The notes beneath the pieces were generated by a model. That model made no database searches. It had not been told where the DNA came from and saw nothing but the letters and a program-made list of their open reading frames with translations. Made by a program: the position numbers and the translations under genes. Shown here piece by piece: positions 7,134-15,901 of a stretch of 21,424 nt of DNA. The stretch comes from Flavobacteriales bacterium UBA7519. GTDB taxonomy: Bacteria; Bacteroidota; Bacteroidia; Flavobacteriales; Weeksellaceae. The stretch covers positions 2,047 to 23,470 of the forward strand of contig DLND01000078.1 in NCBI GenBank assembly GCA_002476905.1, in the 5' to 3' direction. Within the stretch, counting starts at the first letter, position 1; each line of letters begins with the position of its first letter.

Positions 7134-9155
7134 ATGAAAGGAAATAACAATTTGTTTCAGGCAGAATTAGTCAATGAGGCATTGAAACAATCATTTATAA
7201 AACTACATCCATCAAAAATGTTCCGCAATCCGGTGATGTTTATGGTGTACATCGGGACTTTCGTAATGGCAGGTGTTTGTCTTTGGATAGCACTTGGTGA
7301 ACAAAGCCAGGGAAGTCTGACCTACAATATTATTGTAACACTTATATTATTCATTACTTTACTTTTCGCCAACTTCGCTGAAGCTATTGCAGAAGCAAGA
7401 GGTAAAGCTCAGGCAGATTCTTTGCGAAAAACAAGAGAAGAAACGCCTGCAAAAATACTGGCTTCAAGTAATGAAGTTAAAATAGTGCCATCCAACCAGC
7501 TCCGAAAAGGCGATGTCTTTGTTTGTGAAACAGGAGATATCATTCCGTCAGACGGAGAAATTGTCGAAGGGTTGGCAACCATTGATGAAAGTGCCATCAC
7601 TGGAGAATCTGCTCCCGTCATCCGTGAAGCGGGTGGTGATAAAAGTAGTGTAACAGGAGGTACCAAAGTTCTTTCTGATAAAATCAAAGTTAAAGTCACA
7701 ACAGAACGTGGAGAAAGCTTTCTGGACAAAATGATTGCTTTGGTAGAAGGAGCTTCAAGACAGAAAACACCAAACGAGATTGCTTTAACGATACTTTTAG
7801 CAGGATTTACCTTGGTATTCATCATCGTTACGGTGACGTTAAAACCATTCGGAGATTATGCCAATACGCCCATTACCATTGCTGCATTTATTTCATTATT
7901 TGTATGTCTGATTCCAACAACGATTGGTGGCTTATTATCCGCCATCGGCATTGCAGGAATGGACAGAGCTTTACGCGCCAACGTGATTACCAAAAGCGGA
8001 AAAGCTGTAGAAACAGCAGGCGATGTTGATGTTCTTTTGCTGGACAAAACCGGAACAATCACAATCGGAAACAGAAAAGCGACCCATTTTTATCCGGCAA
8101 ATGGAGTGGATGAAAAAGCTTTAATCAAAGCTGCTGTTCTAAGTTCTATGGCTGATGAAACACCTGAGGGGAAATCAATTATTGAATTGGCTGGAATTAA
8201 TCCTCTAAGCTATGAAGTAAAAGAACCTCAATTTATCAGCTTTACTGCAGAAACAAGAAGTTCAGGCGTTGATTATGAAAACACACGAATCAGAAAGGGC
8301 GCAACTGACGCAATTAAAAATTTGGTTACAAATGCGGGCAATACTTTCCCTCCGGAAGTTGCAGAGAGAGTCAGAGAAATTTCGCAAAACGGTGGTACGC
8401 CGCTCGTGGTTTCAGAAAATGAAAAAGCACTTGGGGTTATAGAATTACAGGATATTATCAAACCTGGAATCAAAGAGCGTTTTGACCGATTGAGAAAAAT
8501 GGGTATTAAAACCGTAATGGTAACCGGAGATAATCCTCTGACAGCTAAATTTATTGCTGAAAAAGCTGGAGTAGATGATTTTATTGCGGAAGCAAAACCT
8601 GAGGATAAGATGAACTATATTAAAAAAGAACAATCTGAGGGTAGACTGGTGGCGATGATGGGAGACGGAACCAATGATGCGCCGGCTTTGGCTCAGGCAG
8701 ATGTGGGTGTTGCGATGAACAGCGGAACGCAGGCTGCAAAAGAAGCAGGAAATATGGTGGATTTGGATAATGACCCGACTAAACTGATTGAAGTGGTGGA
8801 AATCGGGAAACAATTGCTGATGACGAGAGGAACGCTTACAACATTCAGTATTGCGAATGACGTGGCGAAGTATTTTGCGATTGTTCCGGCATTATTTATT
8901 GCTTCCATTCCGGCATTGCAAGGATTGAATATTATGGGACTTCATTCACCTGAATCAGCAATTCTTTCAGCCGTAATTTTCAACGCGATCGTCATCCCGA
9001 TGTTAATTCCGTTAGCATTAAAAGGTGTGGCTTATAAGCCCATCGGAGCGAGTGCATTATTGAGAAGAAACCTTTTGATCTATGGTTTGGGAGGTGTTTT
9101 GGTACCATTTATCGGGATTAAACTCATCGACATCATTGTCTCGCTATTTATTTAA
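7134..9155 (+). CDS. kdpB: KdpB, catalytic P-type ATPase subunit
   Basis: 673 aa, close to the usual 680. It hydrolyses ATP to drive potassium uptake through KdpA. Seen motifs: T156GES of the actuator domain, the phosphorylation site D304KTGT, the hinge G510DGTND with following [13 protein letters not shown], and membrane helices including an I-P-T-T-I-GG segment typical of the fourth helix. S159 in TGES corresponds to the serine whose phosphorylation inhibits E. coli KdpB at high potassium (S162). Start ATG at 7134 gives [13 protein letters not shown] and is preceded by an AT-rich leader without Shine-Dalgarno. All catalytic residues are intact, which suggests selection for a working pump despite the split kdpA. 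Confidence 0.97.
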   Translation: MKGNNNLFQAELVNEALKQSFIKLHPSKMFRNPVMFMVYIGTFVMAGVCLWIALGEQSQGSLTYNIIVTLILFITLLFANFAEAIAEARGKAQADSLRKTREETPAKILASSNEVKIVPSNQLRKGDVFVCETGDIIPSDGEIVEGLATIDESAITGESAPVIREAGGDKSSVTGGTKVLSDKIKVKVTTERGESFLDKMIALVEGASRQKTPNEIALTILLAGFTLVFIIVTVTLKPFGDYANTPITIAAFISLFVCLIPTTIGGLLSAIGIAGMDRALRANVITKSGKAVETAGDVDVLLLDKTGTITIGNRKATHFYPANGVDEKALIKAAVLSSMADETPEGKSIIELAGINPLSYEVKEPQFISFTAETRSSGVDYENTRIRKGATDAIKNLVTNAGNTFPPEVAERVREISQNGGTPLVVSENEKALGVIELQDIIKPGIKERFDRLRKMGIKTVMVTGDNPLTAKFIAEKAGVDDFIAEAKPEDKMNYIKKEQSEGRLVAMMGDGTNDAPALAQADVGVAMNSGTQAAKEAGNMVDLDNDPTKLIEVVEIGKQLLMTRGTLTTFSIANDVAKYFAIVPALFIASIPALQGLNIMGLHSPESAILSAVIFNAIVIPMLIPLALKGVAYKPIGASALLRRNLLIYGLGGVLVPFIGIKLIDIIVSLFI

Positions 9156-9270
9156 TTTTAAACAAACTGAAGCAATGTTAAGACGCTGGAACTGATGGAG
9201 ATTAAGAAATTTAATTTTTTAATAGAATTTACATCAGCTGGCTTCTGACATTCCAAATAAAAATAATAAA

Positions 9271-9831
9271 ATGAAACAGAATATATTACCAGCCATCAGA
9301 TTAACACTTTTCTGTGCTGTGTTTTTTTCAGGAATTTACACCTTTCTAATTTACGGAATAGCTCAGGCTGCTCCTAATAATGGAAAAGGGGAAATCATCG
9401 AATACAAAGGCAAGAAATTTTACGCTAATGTTGGGCAAAAATTTGACAAGGACGAATATTTCTGGTCTCGTCCGTCGGCTGTAGACTATAATGCTGCGGG
9501 AGCAGGTGGAAGTAACAAAGGACCTTCTAATCCGGATTATCTGAAAGAAGTTGAAGGAAGAATCGAGAACTTTATGAAACACAATCCGACAGTTAAAAAA
9601 TCGGAGATTCCTTCTGATATTGTCACTGCGAGTGGAGCTGGTCTAGACCCGAATATCTCTGTTCAGGCGGCTAAAGTTCAGGCTCAAAGAATTGCTTACA
9701 TCAGAAAGATCGACATCAGCAAAGTCAATTCACTTATCGAAAAAAGTACCGAAGCTCCTTTCCTTGGAATGTTCGGGACTGAAAAAATCAACGTTTTAAA
9801 ACTCAATATCGCATTAGACGGTTCGAAGTAA
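9271..9831 (+). CDS. kdpC: KdpC subunit of the potassium-transporting ATPase
   Basis: 186 aa with one N-terminal membrane span (about residues 9-32, LTLFCAVFFSGIYTFLIYGIA) and a periplasmic domain. Family signatures are visible: YFWSRPSAVDYNAAGAGGSN, PSDIVTASGAGLDPNIS and the AQRIA segment. KdpC sits beside KdpA and is needed for assembly and ATP affinity of the complex. The 115-bp gap after kdpB holds no gene, only AT-rich DNA with a weak inverted repeat. The porin gene follows after 20 bases. Confidence 0.95.
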   Translation: MKQNILPAIRLTLFCAVFFSGIYTFLIYGIAQAAPNNGKGEIIEYKGKKFYANVGQKFDKDEYFWSRPSAVDYNAAGAGGSNKGPSNPDYLKEVEGRIENFMKHNPTVKKSEIPSDIVTASGAGLDPNISVQAAKVQAQRIAYIRKIDISKVNSLIEKSTEAPFLGMFGTEKINVLKLNIALDGSK

Positions 9832-9851
9832 ATTATATATTTAGAAATGAA

Positions 9852-10943
9852 ATGAAAAGAAAACTATCATTACTGGCATTGTTAATGCTTGGAGCAGTTT
9901 CTACACTGCACGCTCAGGAAGAAACCGAAACTAAAAACCCTTTAAAAATCTCTGGTTATGCAGAGGTGTATTATCAGTATGACTTCAACAATCCTGAGAA
10001 CAATACAAGACCGGGATTTGTTTACAGCCACAACAGAAACAACGAGGTCAATCTTAATTTAGGATTTGTAAAAGCTAATTACGAAACTGAAAAACTAAGA
10101 GCTAATATAGCTTTGGGAGTAGGAACCTATATGAACTCAAACTATGCGGCTGAACCGGGTGTTCTGAAAAATATTTATGAAGCTAATGTTGGGGTTAAAA
10201 TCTCAAAGAGTAAAAACCTTTGGATAGATGCGGGTATTTTACCTTCTCACATTGGCTTTGAAAGTGCCATCAGCAAAGACTGTTTTACTTTGACAAGAAG
10301 TATTTTGGCAGACAATTCTCCTTATTTCGAAAGTGGGGCAAAAATCTCTTACACAAGTGATAACGGAAAATGGTTCATTAGCGGATTGATCCTAAATGGA
10401 TGGCAAAGAATCCAGCGGGTGGATGGTAATTCTACTGTCGCTTTTGGTCATCAACTGACTTATAAACCAACTGAAAAAATAACCTTGAACAGCAGCTCAT
10501 TTATCGGGAATGATAAACCGGACAGCATAAGACAGATGCGGTATTTCCACAATTTATATGGTATTTTCCAGCTCGCAGATAATTTTGCTTTGACAACAGG
10601 ATTTGATATCGGTGCAGAACAAAAATCAAAAGGTAGCAACCAATATAATATCTGGTATTCACCGGTAGTTATTGCCAGATACAGTCCCACTCAAAAGCTG
10701 AGTGTTGCAGCAAGAGGCGAATATTACCAAGACAAAAACGGCGTTATTATAGCTACAGGAACTGAAAATGGGTTCCAGACTTTTGGATACTCTTTTAATG
10801 TGGATTACTGGATTCTTCCGAATTTGGTTTGGAGAACGGAAGTCAAAAGCCTGAACAGCAAAGACCATATTTTCCTTTACAGAGATAATGAATTCCGAAA
10901 AAATAACTTTTCAGCTGTTACATCACTCGCTGTTAGTTTTTAA
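9852..10943 (+). CDS. Outer-membrane beta-barrel porin (OmpL-like, porin-2 type)
   Basis: 363 aa. A signal peptide MKRKLSLLALLMLGAVSTLHA is followed by Q-E-E and alternating amphipathic strands rich in Tyr, Asn and aromatic residues (SGYAEVYYQYDF near the start), ending in LAVSF with the C-terminal Phe typical of outer-membrane barrels. This matches the putative beta-barrel porin-2 family common in Bacteroidetes. An ATG at 9847 is closed at once by TGA, so 9852 is the start. Its place between kdpC and kdpD suggests a channel that lets potassium or other ions reach the pump under starvation; the substrate is inference. Confidence 0.85.
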   Translation: MKRKLSLLALLMLGAVSTLHAQEETETKNPLKISGYAEVYYQYDFNNPENNTRPGFVYSHNRNNEVNLNLGFVKANYETEKLRANIALGVGTYMNSNYAAEPGVLKNIYEANVGVKISKSKNLWIDAGILPSHIGFESAISKDCFTLTRSILADNSPYFESGAKISYTSDNGKWFISGLILNGWQRIQRVDGNSTVAFGHQLTYKPTEKITLNSSSFIGNDKPDSIRQMRYFHNLYGIFQLADNFALTTGFDIGAEQKSKGSNQYNIWYSPVVIARYSPTQKLSVAARGEYYQDKNGVIIATGTENGFQTFGYSFNVDYWILPNLVWRTEVKSLNSKDHIFLYRDNEFRKNNFSAVTSLAVSF

Positions 10944-10960
10944 TGAGTGAGAAGTGAGAA

Positions 10961-11107
10961 GTGAGAAGTTAGAAGTGGGGAGAATTAAAAAAATGGAGCC
11001 TGGATTTAATGGTAAAATTGAAGTATTTTCTTCTTCTCACTTCTAATTCTTAATTTCTCATTCTACATTTACCTATCACTTTTTACTTCTATCTTCTAAC
11101 TTCTCAC
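10961..11107. repeat. Small palindromic repeat element between porin and kdpD
   Basis: A perfect 15-bp inverted repeat, GTGAGAAGTTAGAAG (10961-10975) and CTTCTAACTTCTCAC (11093-11107), bounds a 147-bp stretch made of degenerate GTGAGAAGT / ACTTCTCAC words; tandem GTGAGAAG copies also lie just left (10948-10968). The right arm is 14/15 identical to one 19 bp before kdpA. No open frame is inside. It looks like a REP- or MITE-like intergenic element; folded in mRNA it could also affect kdpD expression, as it ends 9 bases before the start codon. Confidence 0.65.
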
Positions 11108-11116
11108 AAAAATGCT

Positions 11117-12238
11117 ATGGACGAAAAAAAATCTGCTCAGGATTTCCTCAATCTGATTAAAAAATCAAGGCGTGGAAAGTTCAAAATTTATATCGGGATG
11201 AGTGCGGGTGTCGGGAAAACTTACCGGATGCTGCAGGAAGCACATTCGCTTCTGTCAAACGGAATCGATGTTAAAATCGGTTATATTGAAACGCATCACC
11301 GAAAGGAAACACACGCTTTGCTGGAAGGTTTACCAATCATTCCCAGAAGAAAATTGTTTTACAAAGGAAAAGAATTGGACGAGCTGGATGTAAAGGCAGT
11401 CATTAATCTTCGTCCGGAAGTGGTGATTGTAGATGAACTGGCCCATACCAATATCGAAGGTAGTAAAAATGAAAAACGATGGCAGGATGTTTTAGAAATT
11501 CTGGAATCAGGTATCAATGTCATCAGTGCGGTTAATATTCAGCATATCGAAAGTCTGAATGAAGACATCAGAAGCATAACGGATATTGAAGTCAAAGAAA
11601 GGATTCCCGACAGCGTTTTGGCTCAGGCAGATGAAGTAGTGAATATTGACCTGACCGCAGAAGAGCTCATTGACCGTCTGAAAGCTGGTAAAATCTATGA
11701 CCGTTCAAAAATCAATTCAGCGCTTAGTAATTTTTTTAAAAGTGAAAACATTCTTCAGCTGCGCGAGTTAGCTTTGAAAGAAGTAGCCGCACAGGTTCAG
11801 CGAAAAGTGGAAACGGAAGTTTCGGTCATTAAAAATGTTCGGAAAGAGCGCTTTCTGGCGTGTATCAGCTCCAACGAAAAAACTGCAAAAAATGTTATTC
11901 GCAAAGCTTCCAGACTGGCTAATTATTATAATAGTCAGTGGTTTTTGCTGTATGTGCAGGTTCCCAAAGAAAGTCCGGATAAAATTGCGCTGGATAAGCA
12001 GAGACATCTTATTAATAATTTTAAATTAGCTACGGAATTGGGAGCCGAAATTATAAAAGTAGAGGGTACAAATGTTGCTCATATCATTATGCAGCAATGT
12101 GAGGATAGAAAAATCACCACAGTCTGCATCGGAAAACCACATCTCAGCATCTGGAAAATCATTGCTGCAACGGATACTTTCAATTCTTTGCTCAATAAAT
12201 TATCAAAAGAAAATATAGATTTGGTAATATTAAGCTAG
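11117..12238 (+). CDS. kdpD: KdpD N-terminal sensor protein without kinase domain
   Basis: 373 aa against about 890 for full KdpD. Residues 20-230 are the KdpD sensor domain: Walker A G27MSAGVGKT and Walker B V102VIVDELAHTN, then the motif ISAVNIQHIESLN. Residues about 240-373 form a universal-stress-protein-like (USP) domain ending in IDLVILS. The membrane span, dimerisation and kinase domains of KdpD are absent, and the frame ends cleanly with TAG, so this is a stand-alone cytoplasmic module, not a broken gene. In other bacteria these domains sense potassium and, in Firmicutes, the USP part binds cyclic di-AMP. It probably signals through the histidine kinase encoded 85 bases downstream. 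Confidence 0.9.
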   Translation: MDEKKSAQDFLNLIKKSRRGKFKIYIGMSAGVGKTYRMLQEAHSLLSNGIDVKIGYIETHHRKETHALLEGLPIIPRRKLFYKGKELDELDVKAVINLRPEVVIVDELAHTNIEGSKNEKRWQDVLEILESGINVISAVNIQHIESLNEDIRSITDIEVKERIPDSVLAQADEVVNIDLTAEELIDRLKAGKIYDRSKINSALSNFFKSENILQLRELALKEVAAQVQRKVETEVSVIKNVRKERFLACISSNEKTAKNVIRKASRLANYYNSQWFLLYVQVPKESPDKIALDKQRHLINNFKLATELGAEIIKVEGTNVAHIIMQQCEDRKITTVCIGKPHLSIWKIIAATDTFNSLLNKLSKENIDLVILS

Positions 12239-12323
12239 AAGATTCGTAAATTGAAAGTAAGATGTAAAATGAAACAAGTATTATTAAAAGATCTCACTTT
12301 TACTAAAAGCTTTTCACTATAAT

Positions 12324-14054
12324 ATGAAAATTAAGACAAAACTAAACATAGGCGTAGGACTTCTTTTTCTGATGATATTTTTTTTGTCCGTTCTCAGTGG
12401 CTGGTATATCAATCAGCTAAAAAAAGACACGAATAATATCCTGAAGGCCAATTACAATACACTGGAATATTCCAGAAATATGCTTTTAGCACTTGATGAG
12501 ATTAATACAGATCCGCTTGCGTTCAAAGTATTTGAAAAACATTTGCAAAAACAACAGAAAAATGTAACAGAACCTGGAGAAAAAGAAGCAACAGATAATG
12601 TCGCTGTCCACTTCGAGGCACTGAAAAGAGACTCGGAAAATATAAATCTCCAATCATCTATAAGAAAAGACATTGCGGAGCTTATGCAACTGAATATGAG
12701 CGCTATAGAACATAAAAGCAGTATTGCCGATTCTACAGCTAAAAGCGCAATTCTCGCCATTTCCGTAACAGGCATGATTTGCTTTATCATTGCTTTTATT
12801 CTGTTGATTAATCTTCCGTCAAATATCGCAGACCCCATAAAAATTCTGACGGCAAGCATCAGGCAGATAGCTAATCAAAATTATAAAGAAAGAATCCATT
12901 TTGAGAGCAGAAGCGAGTTTGGTGAGTTGGCAAAATCCTTCAATACTATGGCGGAAAAACTCCAGGAGTATTCAGAAAGCCGTCTGGAAAAAATCATCCG
13001 GGGAAAGAAACGTATTGAAACACTGATCGATAATATGCATGATCCGGTAATTGGCATTGATGAAAACAAAAAAGTTCTTTTTGTGAATGATGAAGCGTTG
13101 AAAATTACAGGACTTAAGAAAGACTATTTTTTAGGAAAGCAGATCCAGGATATCGCTGTTACAAATGATCTTGTCAGAAATCTGATCAAGGAAGTTATTA
13201 TCAACGATACTGAAAATACGGATAAAGAGCCTATAAAAATCTATGCAAATGGAAAGGAAAGTTATTTTATGAAAGACATAATTGACATCAATATTGTACC
13301 TACGGGAGAACAGGAAAGCCGCTTTATCGGTCAGGTTATTATGCTGAGAAATATTACGCCGTTTAAAGAACTTGATCTGGCTAAAACTAATTTTCTCGGA
13401 ACAGTTTCCCACGAATTCAAAACCCCGATTTCATCAATAAAAATGGGATTACAGCTGTTGGAAAATCAAAAAATCGGAGATCTAAACCCAGAACAGAAGA
13501 ATCTTGTCAACGGCATCAGGGAAGATTCCGAAAGATTGCTGAAAATCACAGGCGAACTACTGAATATCACTCAGGTGGAAAGTGGCTCAATACAGCTTGA
13601 TATCAAACATTCTGACATTAAAACCATAATTGAAGAAGCTGTGAATGCGAACAGATCTTCTGCGGAACAAAAAAACATCCGTATCAATATCAGGCAGGAT
13701 GCAGAACTCTATCGCATAACTGCGGACAGTGAAAAAACATCTTGGGTTCTCAATAATCTCTTATCCAATGCGATTCGGTATTCTTATGAAAATTCGGAGA
13801 TTGATATTAGCATTACTAAAGAAGGTAATAAAACCAAATTCTCTGTTCAGGATTTCGGCAAAGGAATCGAGCAACAGTATCAGGACAAAATTTTCGATCG
13901 TTACTTTAAAATTCCCGGAAGCGGCAAAGAAGGAACAGGCTTGGGACTTAGTATCAGCAAACATTTCATAGAAGCTCAGGGCGGATCTATCTCCGTAAAA
14001 TCAGAATTAGGCTCCGGAAGTACATTTTCTTTTGAGCTAAATAATAGTTCATAA
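12324..14054 (+). CDS. HAMP/PAS sensor histidine kinase of the Kdp system
   Basis: 576 aa. Two membrane spans (about 9-29 and 142-163) enclose a short periplasmic domain; HAMP follows at about 164-216 and PAS at about 230-345. The dimerisation domain carries phosphoacceptor H363 in VSHEFKTPISS. The ATPase domain has the N box NNLLSNAIRYS, DFGKGIE and GTGLGLSIS. It should autophosphorylate and pass phosphate to a receiver; the only response regulator in the cluster is the sigma-54 type at its other end. Together with the stand-alone KdpD it would make a split version of the sensor. The start ATG at 12324 follows 85 bases of AT-rich spacer with weak matches to the ACTTTTTACT repeat words. Downstream is a convergent terminator. 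Confidence 0.9.
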   Translation: MKIKTKLNIGVGLLFLMIFFLSVLSGWYINQLKKDTNNILKANYNTLEYSRNMLLALDEINTDPLAFKVFEKHLQKQQKNVTEPGEKEATDNVAVHFEALKRDSENINLQSSIRKDIAELMQLNMSAIEHKSSIADSTAKSAILAISVTGMICFIIAFILLINLPSNIADPIKILTASIRQIANQNYKERIHFESRSEFGELAKSFNTMAEKLQEYSESRLEKIIRGKKRIETLIDNMHDPVIGIDENKKVLFVNDEALKITGLKKDYFLGKQIQDIAVTNDLVRNLIKEVIINDTENTDKEPIKIYANGKESYFMKDIIDINIVPTGEQESRFIGQVIMLRNITPFKELDLAKTNFLGTVSHEFKTPISSIKMGLQLLENQKIGDLNPEQKNLVNGIREDSERLLKITGELLNITQVESGSIQLDIKHSDIKTIIEEAVNANRSSAEQKNIRINIRQDAELYRITADSEKTSWVLNNLLSNAIRYSYENSEIDISITKEGNKTKFSVQDFGKGIEQQYQDKIFDRYFKIPGSGKEGTGLGLSISKHFIEAQGGSISVKSELGSGSTFSFELNNSS

Positions 14055-14084
14055 ATCGTGTTACTAATCTAAAAAAAAGAGACC

Positions 14085-14124
14085 GGAAAAAATAAAAAAC
14101 CACCTTTATTTCTAAAGGTGGTTT
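14085..14124 (-). terminator. Strong minus-strand terminator at the element junction (partly bidirectional)
   Basis: A perfect 12-bp stem (14097-14108 with 14113-14124; core ACCACCTTTA / TAAAGGTGGT) with a 4-nt loop. On the minus strand it is followed by two T6 runs separated by A (complement of 14087-14099), ideal for termination. No minus-strand gene remains in front of it except the 15-nt tRNA-like end at 14126-14140. On the plus strand it may also stop transcription from the histidine kinase, though its T run there is only three bases. Confidence 0.85.
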
Positions 14125-14125
14125 G

Positions 14126-14140
14126 TAGACCCACAGGGAG
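14126..14140 (-). other. Putative attachment site: 3' end of a tRNA gene (attL core)
   Basis: Read on the minus strand, this is CT (end of a T loop), CCCTG (T-stem 3' strand), TGGGTCT (acceptor 3' strand) and A (discriminator), exactly the spacing 5+7+1 of tRNA positions 61-73, and it is followed by a terminator. From memory it resembles the end of a flavobacterial tRNA-Lys; that identity is tentative. Beyond 14140 the plus sequence AGTAACAACG no longer fits a T loop. With an integrase gene right beside it, this is best read as the tRNA end left behind by site-specific integration; the intact tRNA should be at the far end of the element. Confidence 0.5.
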
Positions 14141-14237
14141 AGTAACAACGTAATTAGTTTTAATTTATTTGATTTTATATTTTTTATCATATATCATAAA
14201 TTACTGATAATCAATGTTAATTATTAATGTTTATATA

Positions 14238-14274
14238 AATACGGTAAAATAGATTAAGAATAAAACCGTATTTG
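14238..14274. repeat. Inverted repeat upstream of the integrase promoter
   Basis: AAATACGGT (14238-14246) and ACCGTATTT (14266-14274) form a perfect 9-bp inverted repeat with a 19-bp spacer. Directly after it, GGTTCGC (14275-14281) and GGTTTGC (14285-14291) repeat with 10-bp spacing and run into the -33 box. Position between the junction and the integrase fits integrase arm sites or a repressor operator; no further evidence. Confidence 0.45.
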
Positions 14275-14286
14275 GTTCGCCAACGG

Positions 14287-14316
14287 TTTGCCAAAAATAA
14301 AATTTAGCTATCTTTG
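14287..14316 (+). promoter_or_regulatory. Bacteroidetes-type promoter of the integrase gene
   Basis: TTTG (14287-14290), 18-bp spacer, TATCTTTG (14309-14316): an exact match to the Bacteroidetes sigma-A consensus. Transcription should start near 14323, which places the start codon at ATG 14338 and excludes the in-frame TTG at 14314 that lies inside the -7 box. Confidence 0.8.
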
Positions 14317-14337
14317 TATTGTTCAAACTTTACAGCT

Positions 14338-15678
14338 ATGGCAACAGTCAATTATCAAATCCGTTCGGATAAACCCAACTCCATTATTTACGTTCTTTTT
14401 TCCGCAGACAGACAAACCAATCTTAGAAGAAAAACAAGAGAATTGGTAAACCCTGAAAACTGGAACGGAAAAATCAACACTAAAGGAACACCCAAAAATA
14501 TAAAGTCAGGAACAAAGGAATTTTTGACCGACCACGAAAATCTAAAATCAAAACTTTCCAACCTTTCAACATTCATTATCAAAGAATATCAGAAACGAAA
14601 AGAAAACGAAATAATAAACGGAGATTGGTTAGATGAGGTTATTAATGCATTTTACAATGAGGGCAAAAGAATAATTGAGCTGGATTATATTGATAACTTT
14701 TTAGAACATTATAAAACCACTATCCTACCATTCCGCAAATACAGAGGGCAACCTATCACAATCCGCACACAGCAAAAACAAATTACCATCCTTTCAAAAT
14801 TTCAAGAGTTTTTGCAAACCGAAAAGAAAAGACTAAAAGTATCAGATTATAACTTAGCCGTAGGAAACCGTTTTGTTTTGTTTTTGAGAAGTCAGAACCT
14901 CGCAGAGAATACAGTAGGAAAATATTTAAAATACACTAAAACCATTTTTAAAAGTGCAAGACAGGAAAATATAGAACTGAATAATCAAATCGATGAGATT
15001 AAAGGTTTTACAGTAGAAACGCCAACGCATTACCTCACGGAAAACGAACTTTTGCAGATACAGGATTTGAAACTGATAGGCAACTCGAAATTAGAATTAA
15101 CAAGAGATTGGTTAATTGTCGGTTGCTACACAGGACAAAGAGCATCCGATTTGTTCTCAATGAATAAAAACAAAATCGTAAACATCAACGGCAAAGAATA
15201 TATTAACCTATCCCAAAAGAAAACCAAAACGCCAGTATTAGTACCTATTCACGATGAAGTAAAGAAGATTTTGGAAAAATACAATGGAAATTTTCCGCCC
15301 GTTTTCTCAACCAATTTAGACAGCTCCAAAACAATTTTTAACAATCATTTGGAAACCGTTTGCAAACTCGCCAATATAGACCGTTTGGAATACGGACGAG
15401 TTTATGACAAAGAAAAGAAACATTATGTTTTTGGAGATTATCCGTTTTATCAATTAGTATCTTCTCACGTTTGCCGTAGAACATTTGCAACAATGTATTA
15501 CAGCAAAATACCAACTGCAATCATTATGAGCGTAACAGGACATAAAACAGAAAAGGAGTTTTTGGGATATATCGGGATTGACAACAGTACCCTATCCGAA
15601 CAAATGTATAAATATTGGGAACAACTGGAGCAAGAACCGAAAACAGAACCTCAACAAAATAGTAAAACCGCAAACTAA
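14338..15678 (+). CDS. Tyrosine recombinase / integrase
   Basis: 446 aa. The N-terminal arm-binding region (MATVNYQIRSDKPNSIIYV...) and SAM-like core-binding domain (about 115-215) precede the catalytic domain with R268 (CYTGQRASDL), H377-R380 (SHVCRRTF), H402 (TGHKT) and nucleophile Y411, nine residues after H402 as in XerD-type recombinases. All catalytic residues are present, so it should be active. It integrates and excises the element, probably at the tRNA end at 14126-14140. The ATG at 14338 is chosen because the promoter's -7 box ends at 14316. Two small genes follow closely and may be co-transcribed. Confidence 0.95.
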   Translation: MATVNYQIRSDKPNSIIYVLFSADRQTNLRRKTRELVNPENWNGKINTKGTPKNIKSGTKEFLTDHENLKSKLSNLSTFIIKEYQKRKENEIINGDWLDEVINAFYNEGKRIIELDYIDNFLEHYKTTILPFRKYRGQPITIRTQQKQITILSKFQEFLQTEKKRLKVSDYNLAVGNRFVLFLRSQNLAENTVGKYLKYTKTIFKSARQENIELNNQIDEIKGFTVETPTHYLTENELLQIQDLKLIGNSKLELTRDWLIVGCYTGQRASDLFSMNKNKIVNINGKEYINLSQKKTKTPVLVPIHDEVKKILEKYNGNFPPVFSTNLDSSKTIFNNHLETVCKLANIDRLEYGRVYDKEKKHYVFGDYPFYQLVSSHVCRRTFATMYYSKIPTAIIMSVTGHKTEKEFLGYIGIDNSTLSEQMYKYWEQLEQEPKTEPQQNSKTAN

Positions 15679-15696
15679 TTTTAAAATTCTATTGAT

Positions 15697-15900
15697 ATGA
15701 AAACAATTACACTTTATGAAAACGGAGATTCTTTTGAAATTACATACAAAAGAGCCGAAACAAAAGAACCAAACAAAAATTATATTTACATTGATGAGGT
15801 TTTACACGAAGTTATTAGCAAAGTAAAAACTAATATTTTCAATGTAACAGAAATGAATAAAAACATTTGGAATAGAATTAATTCAAGATTCACAATCTGA
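15697..15900 (+). CDS. Hypothetical protein (67 aa)
   Basis: Begins 18 bases after the integrase stop and ends one base before the next ATG, so the three genes look like an operon. The product (MKTITLYENGDSFEITYKRA...) is soluble, with likely beta-strands at the start and a helical end, no membrane span and no motif I know. It is more AT-rich than the integrase. It could be cargo or an integrase-linked accessory protein. Confidence 0.6.
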   Translation: MKTITLYENGDSFEITYKRAETKEPNKNYIYIDEVLHEVISKVKTNIFNVTEMNKNIWNRINSRFTI

Positions 15901-15901
15901 T

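Noticed and set aside
7409..7825. 138-aa open frame on the minus strand inside kdpB
   Set aside because: Antisense to a conserved P-type ATPase region; composition is what is expected from the reverse of its codons, and there is no own promoter.
9156..9270. Inverted repeat or small gene between kdpB and kdpC
   Set aside because: CTGATG/CATCAG pairs but the longer arms match poorly, and open frames stop within a few codons; no feature called.
12239..12323. Third copy of the kdp intergenic repeat before the kinase gene
   Set aside because: Words such as CTCACTTTTACT and AAAGTAAGATG are similar in kind, but no clear arm pairing or 15-bp match was found.
12452..12859. 135-aa minus-strand frame inside the histidine kinase
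   Set aside because: Lies fully opposite a conserved domain-bearing gene and shows no recognisable protein features.
14126..14200. Complete tRNA gene at the element junction
   Set aside because: Only the 3' end (T-stem 3' strand, acceptor strand, discriminator) can be fitted; no anticodon or D arm follows on the minus strand.
14314..14337. TTG start eight codons upstream of the integrase ATG
   Set aside because: The TTG is part of the -7 box TATCTTTG, so it should not be in the transcript.
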